From assembly GCA_002342165.1 (NCBI GenBank), contig DDPM01000196.1, forward strand, positions 7,382-13,815: a stretch of 6,434 nt of DNA, in the 5' to 3' direction. Below are positions 1 to 6,434 of this stretch, piece after piece. How positions within the stretch are numbered: position 1 is the stretch's first letter; each line of letters starts with the position of its first letter. The notes under the pieces are model-generated. The model did not search any database. It was not told where the DNA came from and saw nothing but the letters and a program-made list of their open reading frames with translations. The translations under genes were made by a program, and so were the position numbers. This DNA is from Hylemonella sp. UBA2468. GTDB taxonomy: Bacteria; Pseudomonadota; Gammaproteobacteria; Burkholderiales; Burkholderiaceae_C.

Positions 1-2792
1 CAGCCGATCACTCAAACCCTGGGCGCAACACCCTGTTGCTGGTTGACGGGTCGAGTTATTTGTACCGAGCTTTTCATGCCATGCCCGACTTGCGGGCGGT
101 GCCAGGTGACCCTGCCAGCGCGCCCACTGGGGCTATACGCGGCATGATCAATATGCTGCAAAGCCTGCGTAAAGACGTGCCCGCCCACTTTGCCGCCTGT
201 GTGTTTGACGCCAAGGGCCCCACCTTTCGCGATGCCCTGTACCCCGAGTACAAAGCCCACCGATCCCCCATGCCGGATGACCTGCGTGCCCAAATAGAGC
301 CCATCCATGAGGTGGTTCGGCTGATGGGCTGGACGGTGCTGGATGTGCCCGGCGTAGAGGCCGACGACGTCATTGGCACTTTGGCCCACCTGGCAGCGCG
401 GCAGGGCTTTGAAGTGGTGGTGAGCAGCGGCGACAAAGACTTGGCGCAGCTGGTGAACGAACACATCACCATTGTGGACACCATGAACGGCAAACGCCGC
501 GATGTGGCGGGCGTGCAAGCCGAGTTTGGTGTGCCCCCCCACTTGATGATTGACTATCAAACCCTTGTGGGCGATGCTGTGGACAACGTGCCCGGCGTGC
601 CCAAAGTGGGGCCCAAAACAGCAGTCAAGTGGTTGGCGGAATTTGGCTCTTTAGAAGGCATTACCTCCAATGCCCATCTCATTAAAGGGGCGGTAGCTGA
701 AAACCTCAAGCAAGCGCTGGGCTGGCTGCCTATGGCGCGGCAGCTGCTCACCATCAAAACCGACTGCGACTTATCTGCTTATGTGGCAGGCTTACCTATG
801 CTGCAAGCTATTGCATTGCACCCCCCCCAAACCGAGGCGTTGCGTGATTTTTATGAACGCTTTGGCTTTAAAAGCTTGGCCAAAGCCTTGGCCGGCAGTG
901 AGCGCGCCCAGCAAAAGGCTACGGGGGAAGCTCCGGGTTTGTTTGACGAGCCTCTGGTAATGCATGCGGCTCCTAGCCTCTGGGCAGCAGACACCCACTA
1001 CGACACCATTTTGGACTGGCCGAACCTGGAGCGATGGTTGGCGCAAATTCTGGCCGCCGATTTGGTGGCCATTGACACCGAAACCACCTCTTTGGACGAA
1101 ATGCGGGCCGAAATTGTGGGCATTTCATGGAGTGTGGAGCCTCACCATGCTGCTTATGTGCCCCTGATGCACAGCGGCCCTGATGCGCCGTTGCAACTGC
1201 CGCGGGACGAGGTGTTGGCTCGCCTGAAACCTTGGCTGGAAAACCCCGCCCACCGCAAGCTGGGCCAGCACATCAAGTACGACCGCCATGTATTTGCCAA
1301 CCACGGCATTGAGGTGCAAGGCTATGTGCACGACACCATGCTGCAAAGCTATGTGCTGGAAGTGCACCGCCCCCATGGTTTGGCCAGCTTGGCCGAACGC
1401 CACTTGGGGCGCAAAGGCATTAACTACGAAGACTTGTGCGGCAAAGGTGCCCACCAAATTTCCTTTGCCCAGGTGGACGTGCCCAAGGCGGCCGAATATT
1501 CCTGCGAAGACTCCGACCAAACCTTGGCCGTGCACCAGGTTTTGTGGCCGCAATTGCAAGCCCAAAGCGGCTTGCGCTTTATCTACGAGCTCGAAATAGC
1601 CAGCTCTGAAGCTTTGTACCGAATTGAACGCAACGGTGTGTTGATTGATGCGCCCACTTTGGCCGCACAAAGCCACGAGCTGGGCCAAAGAATTTTGCAT
1701 CTCGAAATTCAGGCGCATGAACTGGCGGGTCAACCTTTTAACCTGAGCAGCCCCAAACAAATTGGAGAGATCTTTTTTGGCAAGCTCGGTTTGCCGGTGG
1801 TGAAAAAAACCGCCACGGGCGCGCCCAGTACCGACGAAGAAGTGCTGGAAAAACTGGCCGAAGACTACCCGCTGCCAGCCAAAATTTTGGAGCACCGCAG
1901 CCTTTCCAAGCTCAAAGGCACCTACACCGACAAACTGGCCCAGCTGTCCCACCCCCAAACGGGGCGGGTGCACACGCATTACGGGCAAGCCACGGCAGTG
2001 ACGGGGCGCTTGTCCAGCAACGACCCCAATTTGCAGAACATTCCCATCCGCACCCCCGAGGGGCGCCGTGTGCGCGAAGCCTTTGTGGCGCCAGCGGGCA
2101 GCGTCATTGCCAGCGCGGACTACTCGCAAATTGAGCTGCGCATCATGGCCCACATCAGCTCAGATGCGGCCTTGTTGCTGGCGTTTCACGATGGCATGGA
2201 CGTGCACCGCGCTACCGCCGCTGAAGTGTTTGGCGTGCCCACCAGCGAGGTCAGCAGCGAGCAGCGCCGTTACGCCAAGGTCATCAACTTTGGGCTGATT
2301 TACGGCATGAGCGCGTATGGCTTGGCCAAAAGTTTGGGCATAGACAACACCGCTGCCAAAAACTACATAGACCGTTACTTTCAGCGCTTTGCTGGGGTCA
2401 AACAGTACATGGAAGACACCCGCCAACAGGCCAAGGCGCGGGGCTATGTGGAAACGGTGTTTGGCAGACGACTGTATTTGCCCGAAATCAACTCCCCCAA
2501 TGGTCCGCGCCGCAGCGGGGCGGAGCGCGCCGCCATCAATGCCCCTATGCAGGGCACGGCGGCCGACCTCATCAAAATGAGCATGGTGAAGGTGCAGCAA
2601 GAGATAGACACCCGCCAACTCCAAACCAAAATGATCATGCAGGTGCACGACGAACTGGTGTTTGAGGTGCCGCTGGCCGAGGTGGATTGGGTTAAAAACG
2701 AGGTGCCGCGCCTGATGGCAGGGGTAGCACAGCTTAAAGTGCCCCTGCTTGCCGAAGTGGGCGTGGGCCCGAATTGGGAGCAAGCGCACTAA
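1..2792 (+). CDS. polA: DNA polymerase I, 5'-truncated by the window edge
   Basis: Replication and repair polymerase that removes RNA primers, fills gaps and proofreads. The frame is open from the first complete codon (position 3), giving 929 visible residues against 928 in E. coli, so only a few N-terminal residues are missing. A TTG at 36 lies inside the conserved LLVDGSSYLYRAFHA strand and is not the start. Numbering from the first visible codon, the 5' nuclease domain (about 1-300) shows GVEADDVIG, SSGDKDLAQL and the helix-hairpin-helix region GDAVDNVPGVPKVGPKTA. The 3'-5' exonuclease (about 335-530) has Exo I DTE (D358, E360), Exo II GQHIKYDR and Exo III YSCED, so proofreading should be active. 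The polymerase domain has motif A DYSQIELR (D706), motif B RRYAKVINFGLIYG (K759, F763, Y767) and motif C QVHDELVFE (H882, D883). The Phe in motif B matches E. coli F762, the residue linked to dideoxynucleotide discrimination. The protein appears complete at its C-terminus and undamaged. Confidence 0.98.
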   Translation, partial: ADHSNPGRNTLLLVDGSSYLYRAFHAMPDLRAVPGDPASAPTGAIRGMINMLQSLRKDVPAHFAACVFDAKGPTFRDALYPEYKAHRSPMPDDLRAQIEPIHEVVRLMGWTVLDVPGVEADDVIGTLAHLAARQGFEVVVSSGDKDLAQLVNEHITIVDTMNGKRRDVAGVQAEFGVPPHLMIDYQTLVGDAVDNVPGVPKVGPKTAVKWLAEFGSLEGITSNAHLIKGAVAENLKQALGWLPMARQLLTIKTDCDLSAYVAGLPMLQAIALHPPQTEALRDFYERFGFKSLAKALAGSERAQQKATGEAPGLFDEPLVMHAAPSLWAADTHYDTILDWPNLERWLAQILAADLVAIDTETTSLDEMRAEIVGISWSVEPHHAAYVPLMHSGPDAPLQLPRDEVLARLKPWLENPAHRKLGQHIKYDRHVFANHGIEVQGYVHDTMLQSYVLEVHRPHGLASLAERHLGRKGINYEDLCGKGAHQISFAQVDVPKAAEYSCEDSDQTLAVHQVLWPQLQAQSGLRFIYELEIASSEALYRIERNGVLIDAPTLAAQSHELGQRILHLEIQAHELAGQPFNLSSPKQIGEIFFGKLGLPVVKKTATGAPSTDEEVLEKLAEDYPLPAKILEHRSLSKLKGTYTDKLAQLSHPQTGRVHTHYGQATAVTGRLSSNDPNLQNIPIRTPEGRRVREAFVAPAGSVIASADYSQIELRIMAHISSDAALLLAFHDGMDVHRATAAEVFGVPTSEVSSEQRRYAKVINFGLIYGMSAYGLAKSLGIDNTAAKNYIDRYFQRFAGVKQYMEDTRQQAKARGYVETVFGRRLYLPEINSPNGPRRSGAERAAINAPMQGTAADLIKMSMVKVQQEIDTRQLQTKMIMQVHDELVFEVPLAEVDWVKNEVPRLMAGVAQLKVPLLAEVGVGPNWEQAH

Positions 2793-2831
2793 CCCAGCGT
2801 GAACTGCCCCGGAAGTCACCTAAACTGGGTT
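2791..2831 (+). repeat. Inverted repeat overlapping the polA stop codon
   Basis: AACCCAG at 2791-2797 overlaps the last two bases of the polA TAA and is perfectly complementary to CTGGGTT at 2825-2831. Inside this stem, GTGAACT (2799-2805) pairs with AGTCAC (2814-2819), leaving one bulged A and an eight-base loop. No U-tract follows, so it is not itself a classical terminator. It shares CTGGGTT with the next hairpin, so the two structures cannot form together. Confidence 0.45.
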
Positions 2832-2858
2832 GGCAAATCCGAGTTTGCCTTAACCCTG
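2825..2858 (+). terminator. Probable intrinsic terminator after polA
   Basis: GGGTT (2827-2831) plus GGCAAA (2832-2837) pairs with TTTGCC (2844-2849) plus AACCC (2852-2856). This gives an 11-bp stem with a two-base TT bulge and a six-base loop. It is followed by the T-rich stretch TGCTTTATT (2857-2865). The U-tract is interrupted, so termination may be partial and could let some polA transcripts run on into the hydrolase gene. The stem uses a CTGGGTT segment that can also pair elsewhere. No convincing -35/-10 pair was found in 2793-2885. Confidence 0.5.
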
Positions 2859-2872
2859 CTTTATTAACTCAT

Positions 2873-2878
2873 GAGGAG
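2873..2878 (+). promoter_or_regulatory. Strong Shine-Dalgarno site that sets the hydrolase start
   Basis: GAGGAG lies seven bases upstream of the ATG at 2886, an ideal spacing. It also sits inside the first codons of an alternative reading from the ATG at 2871, which has no ribosome binding site of its own. The site therefore favours 2886 as the real start. Confidence 0.85.
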
Positions 2879-2885
2879 TACCCCA

Positions 2886-3782
2886 ATGTTGAACCCAGAT
2901 TCTCAAAACGACTTTGACTCGTTGTTGCCAGGCTCCAGCACTGAAGCCGGCACCAGCCGCCGCACCGCCCTCAAAGCGGCTATGGGCATGGGCTTTGCCG
3001 TGTCGGTGTTGCCTATTGAGGCACAAACTGTCATCACCACACCCACCGATGGTTTGACTGTGGGTGAGGTCACTATTGACGTGCAGGGCTTCAAAATGCC
3101 CGCCTACCGCGCAGCCCCTGCCGGCAAAACCAATTTGCCCGTGGTGCTGGTGATTTCTGAAATTTTTGGTGTGCACCAGCACATTGCAGACGTGGCTGTG
3201 CGTTTTGCGCGCCAAGGCTATTTGGCCATTGCGCCCGAAATGTTCATTCGTCAGGGCGACGCCAAAAACACCGAATATGCCAAGTTGCTTTCCGACATCA
3301 TCGCCAAGGTGCCTGACCGTCAGGTGATGGGCGACCTAGACGCCACTGTGGCCTGGGCTGCCACCCAAGGCGGTGACCTGAACCGTTTGGGCATCACAGG
3401 CTTTTGCTGGGGTGGTCGCATCACTTGGTTGTACACCGCTCATCAGCCCAAAATCAAGGCGGGTGTGGCGTGGTACGGCCGCTTGGTGGGAGCGCAAAAC
3501 GAGCTCACACCGGTGAACCCCGTGGATATTGCCGGCAAACTCAACGCTCCGGTGCTGGGCCTTTACGGCGGCGCTGACGCAGGCATTCCGCAAGACAGCG
3601 TGGAAAAAATGCGTGCCGCTCTCAAGCAAGGCCCCGCAACGGCTCAGGCCAGCGAGATCGTGGTGTACCCCGAGATGCCCCACGCCTTTCATGCCGACTA
3701 CCGCCCCAGCTACCGCAAACCCGCTGCAGAAGACGGCTGGAAGCGCTGCTTGGCTTGGTTCAAAACACAGGGCGTGGTCTAA
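2886..3782 (+). CDS. Dienelactone hydrolase family protein with Tat signal
   Basis: Alpha/beta hydrolase of the dienelactone hydrolase family, 298 residues from the ATG at 2886. Family members cleave ester or lactone bonds with a Cys-Asp-His triad; the substrate here is unknown. The visible triad is C174 in GFCWGGR, D231 in YGGADAGIP and H266 in MPHAFHAD. E92 in SEIFGVHQHI matches the conserved Glu that activates the cysteine in the family. The N-terminus has a long polar stretch, then SRRTALK (R25, R26), a moderately hydrophobic segment to about residue 43, and IEAQ, where cleavage after A46 is plausible. This reads as a twin-arginine export signal, so the enzyme probably folds in the cytoplasm and acts in the periplasm. 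The usual Phe after the arginines is Ala here, so the Tat call is good but not certain. It is followed nine bases later by the ZIP gene. Confidence 0.93.
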   Translation: MLNPDSQNDFDSLLPGSSTEAGTSRRTALKAAMGMGFAVSVLPIEAQTVITTPTDGLTVGEVTIDVQGFKMPAYRAAPAGKTNLPVVLVISEIFGVHQHIADVAVRFARQGYLAIAPEMFIRQGDAKNTEYAKLLSDIIAKVPDRQVMGDLDATVAWAATQGGDLNRLGITGFCWGGRITWLYTAHQPKIKAGVAWYGRLVGAQNELTPVNPVDIAGKLNAPVLGLYGGADAGIPQDSVEKMRAALKQGPATAQASEIVVYPEMPHAFHADYRPSYRKPAAEDGWKRCLAWFKTQGVV

Positions 3783-3791
3783 CCTGACTGC

Positions 3792-4571
3792 ATGACGCTG
3801 CTTTCGATTGTTCTGGGGACCCTCGCTGCCGGTATCGGCAGCGTGTGGTTGGCTGCAGCCTTGAGCTTTGGCTTGTTGGCCCGCTACACCCAGCACATGT
3901 TGAGTTTGGCAGCCGGAGCCCTGTTGGGCACTGCTTTTTTGCACCTGCTACCCGAGGCCTTTGAAAGTACGGCGCCACCCCAGCAGTTGTTTGTGACGCT
4001 GCTGCTGGGCTTGGTGTTTTTCTTTTTGCTCGACAAAGCCGAGCTTTGGCACCACGGGCACGAACATGGCCACAGCCACAGCCATGAGGACCATCATGGC
4101 AACGCGGCGCACCACCATGCCTCAGGCGGGTGGGCGGTATTGGCTGGAGACAGCGTGCATTGCTTTGGCGACGGCATTTTGATTGCGTCGGCCTTTATCG
4201 CCGACTGGCGATTGGGTTGTTTGGCTGCGTTGGCGGTGTTGGCCCACGAGGTGCCGCACCATATGGGTGACTTGGCAGTGCTGCGCCACACCTCTTCCAA
4301 CCGCCGAGCTGCCTTGCTCAAGGTCACCTTGGCTGGTTCCATCACGGCTTTAGGCGGTTTTTTGGGGTACTGGTTGGTGGACAGCCTGAAACACTATTTG
4401 GTTTACTTTTTGGTGGTGGCTTCCAGCAGCTTCATTTACGTGGCCTTGGCAGATTTGATCCCCCAGCTGCAAAAACGCCTGTCCCTTAGCGAGACGCTGG
4501 CTCAAATCAGCTGGCTGGCCATGGGGATTGGGTTGGTGAGCGCCGTGAGTTTTGCGGTGAATGGGCATTAA
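3792..4571 (+). CDS. ZIP-family divalent metal transporter
   Basis: Inner-membrane metal transporter of the ZIP family, 259 residues, a normal size. Hydrophobic segments fall at about 3-29, 35-55, 65-82, 114-136, 140-163, 177-196, 202-222 and 237-256, fitting the eight-helix fold. The cytosolic-type loop at residues 87-109 has 12 histidines in 23 residues, a typical metal-binding or sensing loop. The transport site is recognisable: HCFGDG (H123, C124, D127) in the fourth helix and HEVPHHMGD (H152, E153, H156) in the fifth. The usual Asn after the first His is Cys. AGALLGTAFLHLLPEAFE in helix two is also typical. Zinc or another divalent metal is likely; the precise ion is not readable. The ATG has no evident Shine-Dalgarno and follows the hydrolase stop by nine bases in the same frame, so translational coupling is likely. 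Confidence 0.93.
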   Translation: MTLLSIVLGTLAAGIGSVWLAAALSFGLLARYTQHMLSLAAGALLGTAFLHLLPEAFESTAPPQQLFVTLLLGLVFFFLLDKAELWHHGHEHGHSHSHEDHHGNAAHHHASGGWAVLAGDSVHCFGDGILIASAFIADWRLGCLAALAVLAHEVPHHMGDLAVLRHTSSNRRAALLKVTLAGSITALGGFLGYWLVDSLKHYLVYFLVVASSSFIYVALADLIPQLQKRLSLSETLAQISWLAMGIGLVSAVSFAVNGH

Positions 4572-4579
4572 AAAATGCC
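4564..4579. terminator. Possible shared terminator hairpin at the convergent junction
   Basis: GGCATT (4564-4569) and AATGCC (4574-4579) form a perfect 6-bp inverted repeat with an AAAA loop, overlapping the ZIP stop codon TAA (4569-4571). On the minus strand the loop region reads as a run of Ts, preceded by a short GCC-GAA-GGC hairpin, which could help end the MFS transcript. On the plus strand no U-tract follows. It lies in the 36-base gap between convergent genes, which is why it is listed, but the signal is weak. Confidence 0.35.
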
Positions 4580-4607
4580 TTCGGCCCAAGTCCACCGCTT
4601 ATGGAGT

Positions 4608-5774
4608 TTAGGCGGCCGATGACTTTTTTGGGGCCAGCCAGAGGAGTCCAGCTCCGATGATCAGAACGGGCACCAAAGAACCCCAATTGAGCCAAGCCCA
4701 GCCTTGGGTCGTGACCAAGGCACCTGATGCAAATGAAGTGACGGCCATGGTTGCAAACACAAAAAAATTGATGGCCGCTTGAGCTTTGTTTTTTTCCTCA
4801 GCGGTGTAGGCCTTCATGGAAAGGGTTGTACTGCCGGTGAACAAGAAGTTCCAACCCACCCCCAACAAAAAGAGTGCCCCTAAAAATTGATGCAGGTCTT
4901 CACCGGACAACGCTATGCCTATACAGGCCAAATTGAGCAGAACGCCCAAACCCATGATGGGGAGAGCCCCAAATTTTTTAATCAGATGCCCTGTGAAAAA
5001 CCCCGGAGCAAACATGCCAATCACATGCCATTGCAGCACCCAGGCCGTGTCTTCAAAAGGAAAGCTGCACACCTGCATGGCCAGCGGCGTTGCCGCCATC
5101 AACAGATTCATCACGCCGTAGCCCAAGGCAGCTGCCATGGCAGACACCACAAAAACAGGCTGACTCATGATGGCGTTCAAGGGGCGTCCAAGGCCTTCGC
5201 TCTCTGACGATGCAGGCGGCGGCGGGAATGTGATGAAGCTCATGACCCCCATGGACAACAAGGCAATGGCTACCAACGCCATGTAGGCTCCAGCGAAAGG
5301 CATGCCCGCCAAATCTTTGGTTTGGATGGCCAGGTTGGGGCCAATAATGGCCCCCATCAGCCCACCCGCCATCACCAGCGATACGGCTTTCTCTCGATAA
5401 TCCGATGCGCACAATTCAGCTGCCGCAAAACGGTACAACTGCCCGTTAGCGCTGTAGTAACCCGCTACAAAGGTGGCGATCACCAACAGCCAAAACGACT
5501 GCGACAGCACAGCCCAAGCACCCAAGCCAGCGGACAACAACGCAACCAACAAGCCCAGTTGAAACGATCCTTTTCGTCCAAAGCGTTGCTGAGACTTGGC
5601 CACCAAACCTGTGGACAGCGCACCGCCCACCACATAGCCCATGACCGGTAAGGTGGCCATCCAAGCCACGGGCGCCAAACTTAAGCCCACCAAGCCGTTG
5701 ATGGCAATAAAGGTGATGTTGTTCGTCATGAACAGACCCTGCGCCATGGAAAGAAGTGCAATGTGACGGTTCAT
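4608..5774 (-). CDS. MFS transporter, substrate unknown
   Basis: Major facilitator superfamily permease of 388 residues with 12 predicted helices, at about 8-30, 36-58, 70-90, 93-116, 130-150, 160-182, 206-228, 243-262, 270-290, 295-317, 332-352 and 360-381. The central loop (183-204) is short and polar with a PPPP run. The loop between helices 2 and 3 keeps RFGRK (64-68) of the MFS signature, but the usual acidic residue before it is absent (KSQQRFGRK). GWNFLFTGSTTL (307-318) in helix 10 is a strong landmark shared with many proteobacterial MFS proteins of unassigned role. The substrate and direction of transport cannot be read. The start at 5774 is the first ATG after an in-frame stop but has no clear Shine-Dalgarno; M10 is an alternative and is no better. 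It lies 17 bases after the DUF599 gene, so it is probably translated from the same mRNA. Confidence 0.92.
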   Translation of the reverse strand: MNRHIALLSMAQGLFMTNNITFIAINGLVGLSLAPVAWMATLPVMGYVVGGALSTGLVAKSQQRFGRKGSFQLGLLVALLSAGLGAWAVLSQSFWLLVIATFVAGYYSANGQLYRFAAAELCASDYREKAVSLVMAGGLMGAIIGPNLAIQTKDLAGMPFAGAYMALVAIALLSMGVMSFITFPPPPASSESEGLGRPLNAIMSQPVFVVSAMAAALGYGVMNLLMAATPLAMQVCSFPFEDTAWVLQWHVIGMFAPGFFTGHLIKKFGALPIMGLGVLLNLACIGIALSGEDLHQFLGALFLLGVGWNFLFTGSTTLSMKAYTAEEKNKAQAAINFFVFATMAVTSFASGALVTTQGWAWLNWGSLVPVLIIGAGLLWLAPKKSSAA

Positions 5775-5791
5775 AGTTTGAGAATTCGGGT

Positions 5792-6433
5792 TTAGGGGTT
5801 AGAGATATCGGTTCGATCAAATACGTACAACGAGGAGACGATGACTATCGAGGCAGCAGGTCCAGCGTAGGGATGGACGATGGAGGCCAAGATGGGCGCC
5901 ACCATGATGAGGTGGCGTATGCCCCAGCTGTAGAGCAGACCTGCCCTGCGGACATATCGAATGCCCAGCACATTCCATTTTTTTCTTTGCTCAGACTCTA
6001 CGGGCATGCCGCCCACAAAACCAGCGTGGTTGTAGAAGCGAACCGCCATGGTGGAGGACACCAATGAGGCCAACAGCAAGAACATCAACGTCAGCAAAAG
6101 GGCTACCTGATACCAGGCGTCTGAGTTCGAGGTGCTGCTGTGGGCATTGTGCAGGATGGGAAATGCCAGAGTCACCGAGCCAATGAGCCCGAGTACCGCA
6201 GTGGAAGCCGTCATGGTAGCGGCCATGACCGAGTTGCGAAGGGTTTGCACCGCCAGAATTTCCGAGCCCTTTAGCGCTGAGACGGCAGTCAGCCAGTCTT
6301 CGCGCAAGGTGGCGTGGGCACTGCGGGCCAGCTGGTCTGGGTGCTGCTTTTGCAGAAAGATCAGCCGGACTTCATAGCCCAACATGATGAGCAGGGTGAT
6401 GCCGCCAGCCCACCAGTGTCCGTCCAAGTTCAT
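5792..6433 (-). CDS. DUF599-like membrane protein, start at or beyond the window edge
   Basis: Uncharacterised integral membrane protein with 213 visible residues. It resembles the DUF599 family by layout and landmarks: an N-terminal helix (about 9-27) with LGYE, an amphipathic stretch with AHATLREDWL, then GSEILAVQTLRNSVMAATM (56-74) leading into a helix rich in small residues and Thr/Ser, and further helices at about 108-132, 165-186 and 188-206. VRFYNHAGFVGGMP (131-144) matches the 'R.FN...L.GA.P' region I associate with the family. No catalytic motif is visible and no function should be assigned. The ATG at 6433 sits one base from the edge, so no ribosome binding site can be seen and the protein could begin further upstream. 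It precedes the MFS gene by 17 bases and is likely the upstream member of that operon. Confidence 0.78.
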   Translation of the reverse strand: MNLDGHWWAGGITLLIMLGYEVRLIFLQKQHPDQLARSAHATLREDWLTAVSALKGSEILAVQTLRNSVMAATMTASTAVLGLIGSVTLAFPILHNAHSSTSNSDAWYQVALLLTLMFLLLASLVSSTMAVRFYNHAGFVGGMPVESEQRKKWNVLGIRYVRRAGLLYSWGIRHLIMVAPILASIVHPYAGPAASIVIVSSLYVFDRTDISNP

Positions 6434-6434
6434 G

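Noticed and set aside
36..38. TTG as the polA start codon
   Set aside because: It falls inside the conserved first beta strand (LLLVDGSS). The frame remains open to the left edge, and E. coli PolA has several residues before this point.
1125..2153. Long open frame of 342 codons antisense to polA
   Set aside because: It lies wholly inside a well-supported gene. Its composition is what antisense frames of biased, GC-rich genes produce, and it has no recognisable domain.
2871..2873. ATG at 2871 as the hydrolase start
   Set aside because: It overlaps the GAGGAG ribosome binding site, which is perfectly spaced for the ATG at 2886, and it has no site of its own.
2793..2885. Separate promoter for the hydrolase gene
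   Set aside because: TTGGCA at 2830 and TATTAA at 2862 are 26 bases apart, too far for a sigma-70 promoter, and no better pair was seen.
3336..3944. Minus-strand open frame across the hydrolase and ZIP genes
   Set aside because: It overlaps two strongly supported genes on the other strand, and its translation lacks any family features.
4887..5207. Plus-strand open frames inside the MFS gene
   Set aside because: They are antisense to a clear 12-helix transporter and have no hydrophobic pattern or motif of their own.
5781..5800. Telomere-like TAACCCCTAAACCC on the minus strand before the MFS gene
   Set aside because: It consists of only two imperfect units at the DUF599 stop codon. It is neither a repeat array nor a known regulatory site.

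Overview
The window looks like an ordinary chromosomal segment from a betaproteobacterium, most likely Burkholderiales and perhaps Comamonadaceae. This rests on moderately GC-rich codon use, the sequence style of DNA polymerase I, and the presence of a Tat-exported dienelactone-hydrolase-type protein, a ZIP transporter and a DUF599 protein. The genus is not resolved. No phage, IS, CRISPR, tRNA or rRNA signal was seen, and the coding density is very high.

Layout. Positions 1-2792 (+) hold nearly all of polA; only the first few codons lie beyond the left edge. All three domains and their catalytic motifs appear intact. A 93-bp gap (2793-2885) carries inverted repeats, including a probable terminator, and a strong ribosome binding site. 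Next on the + strand is a dienelactone hydrolase family protein with a twin-arginine signal (2886-3782). Nine bases later, in the same frame, comes a ZIP-family metal transporter (3792-4571) with a histidine-rich loop and an unusual HCFGDG metal-site motif. The two are probably cotranscribed.

A short convergent junction (4572-4607) separates this group from two minus-strand genes: a DUF599 membrane protein (5792-6433, touching the right edge) and, 17 bases downstream of it, a 12-helix MFS transporter (4608-5774). These two probably form an operon of unknown substrate.

Functionally the window combines DNA replication/repair (PolA) with envelope functions: an exported hydrolase, metal uptake or efflux, small-molecule transport and an uncharacterised membrane protein. 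No clear new multi-gene system is visible. The points most worth checking are the competing RNA pairings between polA and the hydrolase gene, the Asn-to-Cys change in the ZIP metal site, and the DUF599-MFS pairing.
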